From Flavobacterium sp. ACN2 (GTDB lineage: Bacteria; Bacteroidota; Bacteroidia; Flavobacteriales; Flavobacteriaceae), in the NCBI RefSeq assembly GCF_002303885.1, contig NZ_MRCM01000014.1, positions 62,001-126,000 on the forward strand: a stretch of DNA of 64,000 bases, in the 5' to 3' direction. Each line of letters starts with the position of its first letter. Position 1 is the first letter of the stretch. Made by a program: the position numbers and the translations under genes. Positions 33,141 through 41,930 of the stretch are shown piece by piece. The notes below the pieces were generated by a model that saw nothing but the letters and a program-made list of their open reading frames with translations, made no database searches and was not told where the DNA came from.

Positions 33141-34022
33141 CTAGGATTTTATATCGTTCCAAAAATCAAAATAATTGAACCATTGCAAAGGATATGTGTG
33201 CAGAATGCTTTCAACACTTTTTACATATTCCTTCAAAAGTGCTTTTTCGTCTCGGTGTTTGACTTCGGCCTCTCTTGCGTACAAATGATAATGAAGATTG
33301 GGTTCTTTCATTACATAAACAAAAACCACAGGAACTTTTAATCGTGAAGCAATTAAAAACGGGCCAGCAGGGAAATTGGCTTCTTTGCCCAAAAGGTTTT
33401 CAGAAAGCGATTTTGTTCCTTCAAAATAACGATCGCCTGTAAAGCAGATTAGTTCATTATTGGCCAAAGCGGCATTGATCTCAAATATATGAGATAAATC
33501 TTCTTTGATGATAATAAATTTTACAGTTGGTTTTTGAGAAACGCTTTCGAGATAATTTTTAATGGCAGAATGCTCTAAATCTGTTGTAACCAAATTGATT
33601 TGGAAATTAAGATCAATATCTCCCAAAAAATGTTCGGCAATTTCAAAATTTCCGACATGGGCACTAATTAAAACACCGCCTTTTTTCTCGGCAAGTAATT
33701 TTTTTAGTGTTTCTATTCCATCAAATTCATAAGTAAATTTGTTTCGCATTCCTGCCGAAATGGAAACTTTATCAATAATAGTCTGTCCAAAAGTATAATA
33801 GCTTTTGAAAACCATTTTTTTGGATTTGAAATAGGAGTATTGCAGTCTTTCTTTAAAATAATAGAAAATGGCTTTGTTGCTTTTTCTTAGAAATAAAAAA
33901 TAATAAGACGCAACAAAATAAAGTAAGACATAAGCCGCTTTGACACCCGCTTTTTGAATTAAAAAAACGAATATTTTATAACCTAATACAGTTCCTTTGG
34001 ATTTACCATCCCATTGACTCAT
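33141..34022 (-). CDS. LpxL/HtrB-like lysophospholipid acyltransferase
   Basis: 293 residues. The acyltransferase site SAHVGNFEIAEH has the HX4E form of the HX4D/E motif common to LpxL-type late acyltransferases, and later FTGDRYFEGTKSL and FPAGPFLIASRLKVPVVFVY match substrate-site blocks. One N-terminal hydrophobic stretch (KAAYVLLYFVASYYFLFLR). LpxL enzymes use acyl-ACP; in aryl polyene clusters a similar enzyme is thought to attach the polyene to a lipid. It begins right after the ACP stop, consistent with use of that ACP. Confidence 0.88.
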   Translation of the reverse strand: MSQWDGKSKGTVLGYKIFVFLIQKAGVKAAYVLLYFVASYYFLFLRKSNKAIFYYFKERLQYSYFKSKKMVFKSYYTFGQTIIDKVSISAGMRNKFTYEFDGIETLKKLLAEKKGGVLISAHVGNFEIAEHFLGDIDLNFQINLVTTDLEHSAIKNYLESVSQKPTVKFIIIKEDLSHIFEINAALANNELICFTGDRYFEGTKSLSENLLGKEANFPAGPFLIASRLKVPVVFVYVMKEPNLHYHLYAREAEVKHRDEKALLKEYVKSVESILHTYPLQWFNYFDFWNDIKS

Positions 34023-34277
34023 TTAAGCTGATTTGGCTTTTATTTTAGTTTCGATTAAGTCATAAAAACTTTGAAAATCAGAAATTCCAACAAAATCTGC
34101 TTCTACTAGTTTTACACCAAAGTTTGCCTCTATTGAAACGACTAAATCAACATAATCCAGACTGTCTAACCCAAGTGTATCTTTCAAATTAGCATTTGGT
34201 TCAATGTCGTCATTGTCTACTTCAAATTCATCAACTAAAAAACCATTAATTTTTGCTATAATCTCTTCTTTATTCAT
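34023..34277 (-). CDS. Acyl carrier protein (second of two)
   Basis: 84 residues, very acidic. The phosphopantetheine site is Ser39 in LGLDSLDYVDLV. The gene overlaps the ketosynthase stop by 8 bp and touches the LpxL-like gene, so ketosynthase, ACP and acyltransferase are made together. It differs from the ACP at 22242 across most helices, so they are not recent copies. Confidence 0.94.
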   Translation of the reverse strand: MNKEEIIAKINGFLVDEFEVDNDDIEPNANLKDTLGLDSLDYVDLVVSIEANFGVKLVEADFVGISDFQSFYDLIETKIKAKSA

Positions 34278-35505
34278 TGTTCAATTTAAACTTTTTAACC
34301 ACCAACGCAGAGTTGGTTCCTCCGAAACCGAAAGAATTGGACAAAAATATGTCAAATTTTTTGTTTAACGTAGTTTTAACTAAATTTAATTTTGACGCAT
34401 CTTCATCTGGAGTTTCCAAATTGATGTTTGGCGCGATAAAATCGTGCTGCATCATTAGGATAGAATAAATGATTTCGCTGGCTCCTGCCATCCAGCATTC
34501 GTGGCCAGTCATAGATTTTGTAGAACTTACAGGAGGATTTTTTTCTCCAAAAACTTCAAAAATGGCTTTGGCTTCATTAGCATCTCCAACAGGTGTTGAG
34601 GTTGCGTGAGCATTTATATATTCAATATCTGAAGCTTCTAATTTTGCATCGTCAAGTGCACGTTTCATTGCTGTGGCTGGTCCTTCAACGTTTGGAGTAG
34701 AAATATGCCCGCCGTTTGATGAAAATCCGTAACCGCCAATTTCTGCAATAATATTGGCACCACGTGCAATGGCAGATTCGTAACTTTCTAAAATTAAAGT
34801 TGCACCACCACCACTTGGGATTAATCCGTCGCGGCCAGTATCAAAAGGTCTTGAAGCTTTTGTAGGATCCCCTTCTCGGTTAGAAAAAACACCTAAACCG
34901 TCAAAACTGCTCATGGCGTATTTGTTGATTTCCTGTGCTCCGCCAGTTATAACAATATCTTGGAAACCGCTTTTGATTAAAAAATAAGCCAAACCAATAG
35001 AGTGAGATCCGCTGGCACAAGCCGCACTAACGGTAAGATTGATGCCGCGCAGTTTAAAAATCGTAGAAAGATTCATCGTTACAGTAGAATTCATCGATTT
35101 GAAAATAGCACCAGAACCAATAAGAGCGGTGTCTTTTTTCTCGCGAACAATATCTGTTGCGTCAATGATTGCTTTAGAAACGCTGTCGTTTCCGTACATA
35201 ATACCTACTTCGTGTTCATCAAAAAAAGCATCATCAATGTTTGCATTTTTTAATGCTTCTATAGTTGCCATATAAGCATATTCGGTTTCTTCACCGATGC
35301 TCATACGTTGTCTGCGCGTCAATAAATTTTTAAGATCGGCTTTCGGAACCATCCCTGTTAAGGCCGACTGGAAACCAAATTCTTTACGTTCAGAATCAAA
35401 CTGAATACCAGATTTTCCTTCGTATAACGAATCTTTTACTTCGTCTAAAGAAGTTCCGATACAAGAATAAATTCCCATTCCAGTAATTACAACTCGTCTA
35501 TTCAT
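34270..35505 (-). CDS. Beta-ketoacyl-ACP synthase, FabF type
   Basis: 411 residues, full length for FabF, with Cys163 (TVSAACASGSHSIG), His300 (INAHATSTPVGD) and His335 (SMTGHECWMAGAS). The GHECWMAGAS segment, where FabF usually has GH..GA.G, is the distinctive reading. It is the first gene of a block with ACP and LpxL-like acyltransferase. A -7 element (TACTTTTG) ends 7 bases before the ATG, so the message has almost no leader. Confidence 0.92.
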   Translation of the reverse strand: MNRRVVITGMGIYSCIGTSLDEVKDSLYEGKSGIQFDSERKEFGFQSALTGMVPKADLKNLLTRRQRMSIGEETEYAYMATIEALKNANIDDAFFDEHEVGIMYGNDSVSKAIIDATDIVREKKDTALIGSGAIFKSMNSTVTMNLSTIFKLRGINLTVSAACASGSHSIGLAYFLIKSGFQDIVITGGAQEINKYAMSSFDGLGVFSNREGDPTKASRPFDTGRDGLIPSGGGATLILESYESAIARGANIIAEIGGYGFSSNGGHISTPNVEGPATAMKRALDDAKLEASDIEYINAHATSTPVGDANEAKAIFEVFGEKNPPVSSTKSMTGHECWMAGASEIIYSILMMQHDFIAPNINLETPDEDASKLNLVKTTLNKKFDIFLSNSFGFGGTNSALVVKKFKLNNE

Positions 35506-35512
35506 CGTCTTT

Positions 35513-35520
35513 CAAAAGTA
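35513..35520 (-). promoter_or_regulatory. -7 promoter element of the FabF-type gene
   Basis: TACTTTTG on the minus strand matches TAnnTTTG. Seven bases lie between it and the ATG at 35505, implying a leaderless or nearly leaderless message. Confidence 0.55.
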
Positions 35521-35579
35521 ATTTTTTATCCTTAAAGTGTAATTTTTAAAACAAAGGCACAAAGTTTTTATTTTTTAAT

Positions 35580-35659
35580 CTCGCAAAGGCGCAGAGTCGC
35601 AAAGGTTATTTTTTAAAGTCTTTTTTTAATAAAACTTTGCGACTCTGCGACTTTGCGAG
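35580..35659. repeat. Inverted repeat of GCGACTCTGCGACTTTGCGAG type
   Basis: Arms 35580-35604 and 35635-35659 pair over 25 bp with one mismatch, spacer 30 nt rich in T. The arms consist of repeated CTTTGCGA/CTCTGCGA units. Located between fabG and the FabF-type gene, just upstream of the latter's promoter. Confidence 0.8.
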
Positions 35660-35714
35660 CATTTTTTTTGTTAAGTAAAAAACTTAAAAATAAACTTCGC
35701 AAACATAGTATTCT

Positions 35715-36446
35715 TTAAGAATATATTCCGCCGTTAATATTGATAATTTCTCCTGTAATATAGCTTGCTTTTTTAGAAATCAAAAAGCTTACCAAATCTG
35801 CAACTTCTTCGGCTTCGCCAAAACGATTTACCGGAATTAGTTTTAATAATTCTTTTTCGTCTAAATCGCTTGTCATGTCAGTTCTAATAAAACCTGGAGC
35901 GACAGCATTTACAGTAATATTTCGTTTTGCAACTTCCTGAGCCAGAGCTTTGGTTGCCGCTACAATTGCACCTTTTGCAGCCGAATAATTGGTTTGTCCT
36001 GCAGTACCTTTTACTCCAGAAACCGAAACCATATTTACGATTCGGCCATATTTATTGCGTAGCATTTTTTGAATAAAAAATTGTGTAACATTAAAGAAAC
36101 CGTTTACGCTTGTATTCATAACGCCATTCCAGTCTTCTGGTGTCATCCACATAAAAAGACCATCTTTTGTGATTCCGGCATTGTTTACAATTGCTTCAAC
36201 CAATTTTTCAGGATTTGCTTCCTGCCAAGCAGTTAAAACATTTTGTACGTTTTCAAAATTAGAAACATCAAAACCTAAGATTTCTCCTGTCGCGCCTAAT
36301 TTTTGTACTTCTTGTAATGTCTCTTCGGCAGCTGTTTTATTCGAATGATAATTAATCAGAATATGATAATCGGATTCTACGGCCAGTTTTTTACAAATCG
36401 CACTTCCAATTCCTCTTGAACCGCCTGTTACTAATACACACTTCAT
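35715..36446 (-). CDS. 3-oxoacyl-ACP reductase, FabG type
   Basis: 243 residues, classical short-chain dehydrogenase: cofactor loop VTGGSRGIGSA, NNAGITKDG, catalytic Ser and Tyr-Lys in VSVSGVKGTAGQTNYSAAKGA, and the C-terminal SYITGEIININGGIY. The TGGSRGIG start and length match FabG, which reduces 3-oxoacyl-ACP with NADPH. It supplies the ketoreduction step of polyene or alkyl chain building in this cluster, which holds no second reductase of this type. Confidence 0.91.
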   Translation of the reverse strand: MKCVLVTGGSRGIGSAICKKLAVESDYHILINYHSNKTAAEETLQEVQKLGATGEILGFDVSNFENVQNVLTAWQEANPEKLVEAIVNNAGITKDGLFMWMTPEDWNGVMNTSVNGFFNVTQFFIQKMLRNKYGRIVNMVSVSGVKGTAGQTNYSAAKGAIVAATKALAQEVAKRNITVNAVAPGFIRTDMTSDLDEKELLKLIPVNRFGEAEEVADLVSFLISKKASYITGEIININGGIYS

Positions 36447-36541
36447 TTATGTAGGGTTTATTTTTATTCGTCATAAAATGAAACCGCTTTATAAAATGCG
36501 ATTTCATTTATGCAAATGTCTAATTTATTTGGAGATAAATA

Positions 36542-37768
36542 TTATTTCTTTTTTTTAGGTGCTGATTTTGCAGCTGGTTTCGCTGCTGGCTTAGTCTCTT
36601 GTTTTGGTTTTTCGGCAGAAATAGGAGCTGCAGCTGGCTGAGGTTTTTCAGCGCTTTTAGAAAACAATTCAGCGTTTTCAAACCATTGGTTAGCTAAAAC
36701 GGTTCCGTCTGGTTTAAGAAATCCCCATTTTCCTTCGTTTTTTACTCGGGCAACGCCATCAATAAATCCTTTGTCCTGTTGTACAAACATTGCAATTATG
36801 GCATTTGCAGTGATACCGTATTGAGTTGGGATAACCAATTTTCCAGATTCATTGATAAATCCCCAATTACTTTCTTTTACAGGAGCCAGACCGTTTGTGC
36901 TAAAAACTTCTGCATCGCTGTAAGTTGGTTCAATAACAAATTTTCCTTCTGGATTAATGAATCCCCATTTTTTTCCAACTAAAACAGGAGCTAAATTTTT
37001 TGAGAACGCTTTCCCTTTGTCATAAATAGGAAGAATGGCCCAATTTCCTTTTAAATCGATATAACCAATTTTTCCATTCTTTTTAGCAAACGTCAAATCA
37101 TAAGTTTCAAAATCCCAGATTTTTTCGGCTCCATCAACCGGAATAAATTTTCCGCCGTTTACCAATCCGAAAGTTTTATCTTTTCTTGCCCAAGTTGTTC
37201 CTTTAAAATAATTTCCAACTTCGGCATAAACAGGTTCAACTAGTTCTTTTCCGTTAGTATCAATAATTCCCCAGTTTTTGTTCAGCTCAACTCTGGCGTA
37301 ACCATTTTCAAAAGGTTTGATTTGATCGTATTTTGGTTCTAAAACAACAGTCATTTTGTTGTTGATTAACCCCACTTTATTATTTTGTCTAAAGAAAGCA
37401 ACGCCATCATTAAAATCAAATACTTTGTCTGTAGTTGGTCCTTTTTGAATTTCTCCTTTTGTATTAATATAAACCCAGTCTTTGTCTTTTTGTACAACTG
37501 CGATTCCGCTGTTAAAATCTTTGGCATCTTTAAAATCGGCTGGAATTATCCAGCTTCCTTTTGCGTCGATAAACCCCCATTTTCCGCCATTTTCTACTGC
37601 GGCTAAGCCTTCAGAAAAACTTCTGGCAGATTTGTATTGAGGTTCGATTTTAAAAGATCCATCTTTAGAGATATATCCAATTTTGGAATTTTTCTTAACT
37701 AATGCTAATTCTTGACTATTAACAAATTGAATGCAGCTTAGCAATAAAAAAACAAGTGACTTTTTCAT
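36542..37768 (-). CDS. Exported WG-repeat protein
   Basis: 408 residues from the ATG at 37768, which starts a good signal peptide (SLVFLLLSCIQFVNSQE); a reading from 37783 adds five residues. The body consists of about 12 WG (KWGFI) repeats of 25-35 residues each, such as GKWGFIDAKGSWIIP and NWGIIDTNGKELVEP, forming a beta-rich rod. The C-terminal 30 residues are Ala/Pro/Lys-rich and end in KKKK. WG repeats are found in secreted or periplasmic proteins of unknown role. It is set between fabG and the ammonia-lyase gene. Confidence 0.88.
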   Translation of the reverse strand: MKKSLVFLLLSCIQFVNSQELALVKKNSKIGYISKDGSFKIEPQYKSARSFSEGLAAVENGGKWGFIDAKGSWIIPADFKDAKDFNSGIAVVQKDKDWVYINTKGEIQKGPTTDKVFDFNDGVAFFRQNNKVGLINNKMTVVLEPKYDQIKPFENGYARVELNKNWGIIDTNGKELVEPVYAEVGNYFKGTTWARKDKTFGLVNGGKFIPVDGAEKIWDFETYDLTFAKKNGKIGYIDLKGNWAILPIYDKGKAFSKNLAPVLVGKKWGFINPEGKFVIEPTYSDAEVFSTNGLAPVKESNWGFINESGKLVIPTQYGITANAIIAMFVQQDKGFIDGVARVKNEGKWGFLKPDGTVLANQWFENAELFSKSAEKPQPAAAPISAEKPKQETKPAAKPAAKSAPKKKK

Positions 37769-37808
37769 GATTTTAAGATTCAATATTAATACTGTAAATT
37801 AAAGATTT

Positions 37809-39329
37809 TTAACTGTTTATCAAATAATCTTTTACTTTTTGAACAAAAGGATACATTACCTGATCTTCCTTAAATTCTGGAATTATATTTCTGATATCGT
37901 CGTACCATTTTTTAGTAACAGACGAAATTTTGTCTTTTTGTTTTAAATAATCAATTGCCTGAACAATCGTGATTAATTCGATAGCCAAAACTTCAAAAGA
38001 GTTTTCAATTACTTTTGATGTAATCACCGCTGCATTGGTTCCCATACTTACAATGTCTTGATTGTCATTGTTGTTTGGAATACTGTGCACATACATTGGG
38101 TTAGATAACATTTGGCTTTCGGCAGTTGTTGAAGTCGCAACAAATTGAACGCCCTGCATTCCGAAATTAAATCCTAATGTTCCTAAATTTACGAATGGAG
38201 GAAGAATCTCGTTGATTTTTGAATTCAATAAATAATTCAATTGACGTTCTGCCAGCATCGTTAATTTTGTAATAACGATTTTCAATTTATCCATTTCAAG
38301 CGAAATATAATCTCCGTGGAAATTTCCGCCATGGTAAACGTGTTTGTTTTTTACGTCTATAATTGGGTTGTCGTTTGCCGAGTTAAATTCGTCTTCTAGA
38401 ATAGAAGCAACATTATTTATAGTTTCTAAAACTGGCCCCAAAATTTGAGGAACACATCTTAATGAATAATATTCCTGAACTTTTTCTTTGAAGATTTCTT
38501 CGGTATTTTCGCCAGAATATAAATGGTCTTCTCTTTTACGGATTAAAGTACTGTCAGAAAGATTTTGTCTCATTCTTTCGGCAACTTCCTGTTGTCCTTT
38601 ATGACGTTTTGTTTGGTTTAATTCTTCAGAGAAATGATCGTCATACGCTTGAACCAATTCGTTAATTGCACAAGAAGCTTTTAACGACCAGTCTAATAAT
38701 TTTTTTGCATAATGAACATTTACCACTCCAATTCCTGTCATTACAGAAGTTCCGTTGATTAACGCCAAACCTTCTCTAATTTCAACTTGAATTGGTTTAA
38801 GACCTTCAATTTCGAAAACTTCTGGAGTTGCGCGTCTTTCACCTTTATAAAAAACTTCGCCTTCGCCAATTAAAACCAAAGCTAAGTGAGATAATTGAAC
38901 TAAATCTCCACTTGCACCAACACCACCGTGTTCGAAAATTAAAGGCGTAATATCTCTGTTGATTAATTCTGCCATTAAATGAATAACAGAAGGATGAACT
39001 CCTGAATTTCCTAAAGAAAGCGTATTCAATCTAGCTAAAATTGCCGCTTTTGCACACTCAGCATTTAAAGGTTTTCCTGTTCCAGAAGAGTGGCTTCTGA
39101 TTAAATTATATTGTAACTGAATTTGATCTGACTCCTTAATTCTATATTGAGCCATCGGACCAAATCCTGTATTTACGCCGTAGATTACTTTATTTCCTGA
39201 GAATTCTTTTAAGAAATTAAAACTTTCGTTTACTCGATTTAAAACCACATCGCTTATGGCAACTTTGTTTTTTCCAAAGATTATGGCTTCAAATTCTGCT
39301 AAACTTAGATATTCATTTATTGTATTCAT
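37809..39329 (-). CDS. Tyrosine ammonia-lyase (HAL/PAL family)
   Basis: 506 residues from the ATG at 39329 (a second ATG at 39332 adds one residue). The self-formed MIO cofactor comes from Ala139-Ser140-Gly141 (GGVGASGDLVQL). YGVNTGFGP with the catalytic Tyr and the RSHSSGTG substrate loop are present. The sequence agrees along its length with my memory of FjTAL from F. johnsoniae, which releases ammonia from L-tyrosine to give 4-coumarate. The Ser-His in the substrate loop is the histidase-like pair, yet the characterised enzyme prefers tyrosine. It provides the aryl starter of the flexirubin. Confidence 0.94.
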   Translation of the reverse strand: MNTINEYLSLAEFEAIIFGKNKVAISDVVLNRVNESFNFLKEFSGNKVIYGVNTGFGPMAQYRIKESDQIQLQYNLIRSHSSGTGKPLNAECAKAAILARLNTLSLGNSGVHPSVIHLMAELINRDITPLIFEHGGVGASGDLVQLSHLALVLIGEGEVFYKGERRATPEVFEIEGLKPIQVEIREGLALINGTSVMTGIGVVNVHYAKKLLDWSLKASCAINELVQAYDDHFSEELNQTKRHKGQQEVAERMRQNLSDSTLIRKREDHLYSGENTEEIFKEKVQEYYSLRCVPQILGPVLETINNVASILEDEFNSANDNPIIDVKNKHVYHGGNFHGDYISLEMDKLKIVITKLTMLAERQLNYLLNSKINEILPPFVNLGTLGFNFGMQGVQFVATSTTAESQMLSNPMYVHSIPNNNDNQDIVSMGTNAAVITSKVIENSFEVLAIELITIVQAIDYLKQKDKISSVTKKWYDDIRNIIPEFKEDQVMYPFVQKVKDYLINS

Positions 39330-39365
39330 CAAATCGTTTTTGGTTGTGCTAATTTAATTTTATTT

Positions 39366-39391
39366 ATCAAAATAAATGTAGTTATTTTGAT
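39366..39391. promoter_or_regulatory. Perfect dyad in the divergent ammonia-lyase/flavoprotein promoter region
   Basis: The 10-bp arms ATCAAAATAA and TTATTTTGAT surround a 6-bp spacer, with no mismatch. It lies in the 101-bp gap between the two divergent genes and right after the -7 element of the lyase gene, a place where a bound repressor would block both. No regulator gene is nearby. Confidence 0.5.
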
Positions 39392-39396
39392 GATGG

Positions 39397-39404
39397 CAAA
39401 TGTA
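39397..39404 (-). promoter_or_regulatory. -7 promoter element of the tyrosine ammonia-lyase gene
   Basis: TACATTTG on the minus strand fits TAnnTTTG. It is 67 bases upstream of the ATG at 39329, giving a leader of about 60 bases that includes the dyad at 39366-39391. No clear -33 TTG. Confidence 0.5.
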
Positions 39405-39430
39405 GGTTAATTAATGATAATAATTCTAAT

Positions 39431-40681
39431 ATGACAAAGGAGTTTGTTGATGTTTTAGTGATTGGTGCAGGACCGTCTGGATGTGTTTCGGCATCGTATC
39501 TTTTTAAGAACAACGTAAAGGTTAAAGTTGTAGAAAAAACAAAGTTTCCGAGACTTGTAGTAGGCGAAAGCCTTATTCCGCGAGTGATGGATCATTTTGC
39601 TGAAGCAGAATTGTTTGACGCCCTTGATGCAATGAACTTTGAAAAGAAATTAGGAGCTCGTTTTATTAGAGGAGAAGAAATCTGCAATTTTGATTTTAGT
39701 GTAAAATTTGGCGAAGGCTGGGATTGGACTTGGCAAGTTCCGAGAGCTGATTTTGATAATACAATGGCTCAAGAAGTCATAAGAAAAGGAATTGATTTAG
39801 AATTTGAAACTGAAGTTTTGGAAGTTTCTTTTGAAGGGAAAAATTCAAAAACTATTGTAAAAGATAAGGACGGAAACTTAAAAGAAATTCACGCTAAATT
39901 TATCATTGATTCTAGTGGTTACGGACGCGTTTTACCAAGACTTTTAGATTTGGATACGCCTTCAAAACTAGATCCGCATTCTTCGATTTTTACGCATGTT
40001 AAAGATATTAATAGAGAAGAAGGAGTAGAAGGAACTCAAATTTCGTTTGACATTCTAGAAACTCAAGTTTGGCTTTGGGTAATTCCATTTTCTAACGGAA
40101 ATACAAGTTTGGGTGTTGTTGGTCCAACAGATTTTATTAATTCTCTTTCTGAAAATAAAGACAATGCTGAGGCGTTGCGAAATGCCATTCAGAAATCGGA
40201 TTATTATATTAAAAGATTTGCGGGAACAGAATTTTTGTTTGAACCAGTTAAATTAGAAAACTATTCAAGAGCTGTAAAAAGAATGTATGGCGACGGTTTT
40301 GCCTTAACAGGAAACAGTTCTGAATTCTTAGACCCAGTTTTCTCTTCAGGTGTAGCTTTTGCAACCGAATCTGGAATGCTGGCAGCAAAATTATATTTGA
40401 AAGAATCACAAGGAATTCCGGTAGATTGGGAAGTGGAATTTACGCAATACATGAAACGCGGAATTGCCGTTTTCACCACGTATGTTCAAGAATGGTACAC
40501 AGGAAATCTTCAGACACTGTTTTTCCATCAGCCAGAAAATCCTGAAGTAAAAGAAAAAATATGTGCAGTTTTAGCAGGTTATGTTTGGAACGAAGAAAAC
40601 TCGTTTGTCAAGAAACATGATCACGTAATTGCGAATATGGCGTATTTACTAAATATGCAAAAAGAACAAAGCCCTGAATAA
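39431..40681 (+). CDS. Flavin-dependent halogenase-like oxidoreductase
   Basis: 416 residues. The FAD fold VIGAGPSGCVSASYLF is followed by KFPRLVVGESLIP and EKKLGARFI, the last near the position of the key Lys in flavin-dependent halogenases, and WLWVIPF (214-220) fits the WxWxIP motif of that family. A late block GDGFALTGNSSEFLDPVFSSG binds FAD phosphate. Some flexirubins are chlorinated and others carry extra ring hydroxyls or methyls, so this enzyme could halogenate or hydroxylate the aryl or resorcinol ring. It is the only plus-strand gene of the cluster, divergent from the lyase. Confidence 0.86.
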   Translation: MTKEFVDVLVIGAGPSGCVSASYLFKNNVKVKVVEKTKFPRLVVGESLIPRVMDHFAEAELFDALDAMNFEKKLGARFIRGEEICNFDFSVKFGEGWDWTWQVPRADFDNTMAQEVIRKGIDLEFETEVLEVSFEGKNSKTIVKDKDGNLKEIHAKFIIDSSGYGRVLPRLLDLDTPSKLDPHSSIFTHVKDINREEGVEGTQISFDILETQVWLWVIPFSNGNTSLGVVGPTDFINSLSENKDNAEALRNAIQKSDYYIKRFAGTEFLFEPVKLENYSRAVKRMYGDGFALTGNSSEFLDPVFSSGVAFATESGMLAAKLYLKESQGIPVDWEVEFTQYMKRGIAVFTTYVQEWYTGNLQTLFFHQPENPEVKEKICAVLAGYVWNEENSFVKKHDHVIANMAYLLNMQKEQSPE

Positions 40682-40696
40682 TCAGGGCTTTTTTTT
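40671..40696 (+). terminator. Rho-independent terminator overlapping the stop codon of the flavoprotein gene
   Basis: GCCCTGA (40671-40677) pairs with TCAGGGC (40682-40688), loop ATAA, followed by eight T. The stop codon at 40679-40681 lies in the loop, so the last codons form the left arm. Confidence 0.88.
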
Positions 40697-40699
40697 GAA

Positions 40700-41035
40700 T
40701 TATAATCCAAATATTTTATCCATTAAAATCCATTTTTGTCCCGGTTTTGCCCAAGGTAAAGCTTGTTGGAATTTCCACATTAAAGTTTCCCATTCCTGAA
40801 CTTTTTCGTTTGCCGCATCGGCTTTGTCTTTTTTCTCGAAAGTAAAATCGGCATCTGCTTCGATGATCATGAATAAACGATTTCCTGTACAGTAAATATC
40901 CAAAACTTCAATTCCAGAATCTTGAATGCTTTTTTTAATTTCTGGCCAGACATTTTCATGCAGTTCTTTGTATTCTGCAATCAAATTGGCGTCGTCTTTT
41001 AAGTCTAAAGCCAGATAGAATTTTTGAGTTGCCAT
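40700..41035 (-). CDS. RhaM-family sugar mutarotase (L-rhamnose/L-fucose type)
   Basis: 111 residues, the usual size of RhaM, a dimeric alpha/beta-barrel that interconverts anomers of 6-deoxy sugars. Seen: YKELHENVWPEI (His26, active-site area), LDIYCTGNRLFMIIEAD and WETLMWKFQQALPWAK. Rhamnose isomerase or kinase genes are absent, while neighbours look like a fucose oxidation route, so L-fucose is the more likely substrate. It is the last gene of the catabolic operon, 4 bp after the FAH gene. Confidence 0.88.
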   Translation of the reverse strand: MATQKFYLALDLKDDANLIAEYKELHENVWPEIKKSIQDSGIEVLDIYCTGNRLFMIIEADADFTFEKKDKADAANEKVQEWETLMWKFQQALPWAKPGQKWILMDKIFGL

Positions 41036-41039
41036 AATT

Positions 41040-41897
41040 TTAGTTTTGTTGATACGCTACAGCAGTTTGCTTGCTTGTACCTAAGCCTTCAATTCCTAAT
41101 TCGATTACGTCACCCGCTTTAATGTAAATTGGATCTGGTTTAATTCCTAATCCAACTCCCGGAGGCGTTCCAGTACTAATTACATCGCCAGGAAGCAATG
41201 TCATAAACTGGCTTAAGTAATGCACTAAAAACGGAATTTTAAAAATCAAGTTCGAAGTGTTACTGTTTTGGAATGTTTTTCCGTTTACAGTCAACCACAT
41301 CTTTAAGTTATTTACATCGCCCACTTCGTCCGGAGTTGCCATAATTGGTCCAAGAGGAGCGAAGGTATCAGAACCTTTTCCTTTTGCCCATTGTCCGCCA
41401 CGCTCGATTTGGAATGCTCTTTCGCTGTAATCATTCAAAAGGCAATATCCGGCAATATAATTTGGCGCATCTTCTTCAGAAATGTAGCTTGCTTTTTTAC
41501 CTACAACAAATGCTAATTCTACTTCCCAGTCTGTTTTTTCACTGTTTTTTGGAATGATCAAATTGTCATTTGGCCCACATAAAGAAGTCGTAGATTTAAA
41601 GAAGATAATTGGTTCTTCTGGAATTGCAGCACCAGTTTCTTCGCAGTGATCTACATAATTTAACCCGATGCAGATAATTTTTGAAGGACGTGCAACTGGA
41701 GAACCTAAACGTACTGAATCGCTTACTTCTGGTAATGCAGGATTATTTTCTAAAGCTTCTTCTAATTTCGCTAAACCGTCATTTTCAAAAAAAGCTTCGT
41801 TGTAATCTGATACGATAGACGAAACGTCATATCTTTTATCATTCAGTAAAACTCCTGGTTTTTCCTTTCCTTCTTCTCCGAATCTAATAAGTTTCAT
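41040..41897 (-). CDS. Fumarylacetoacetate hydrolase-family protein (probable 2,4-diketo-3-deoxy-L-fuconate hydrolase)
   Basis: 285 residues. The FAH core has the metal site in DWEVELAFVVGKKASYI (two Glu) and CLLNDYSERAFQ (Asp), with FKSTTSLCGPNDNLIIP and GTPPGVGLGIKPDP loops. In the non-phosphorylative L-fucose route such a hydrolase splits 2,4-diketo-3-deoxy-L-fuconate to pyruvate and lactate. The N-terminal 60 residues form the short domain typical of this branch. The exact substrate is inferred from the neighbours. Confidence 0.87.
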   Translation of the reverse strand: MKLIRFGEEGKEKPGVLLNDKRYDVSSIVSDYNEAFFENDGLAKLEEALENNPALPEVSDSVRLGSPVARPSKIICIGLNYVDHCEETGAAIPEEPIIFFKSTTSLCGPNDNLIIPKNSEKTDWEVELAFVVGKKASYISEEDAPNYIAGYCLLNDYSERAFQIERGGQWAKGKGSDTFAPLGPIMATPDEVGDVNNLKMWLTVNGKTFQNSNTSNLIFKIPFLVHYLSQFMTLLPGDVISTGTPPGVGLGIKPDPIYIKAGDVIELGIEGLGTSKQTAVAYQQN

Positions 41898-41930
41898 ATT
41901 TTTATTTTTTTAGTAATGTGTATTTTTTTT

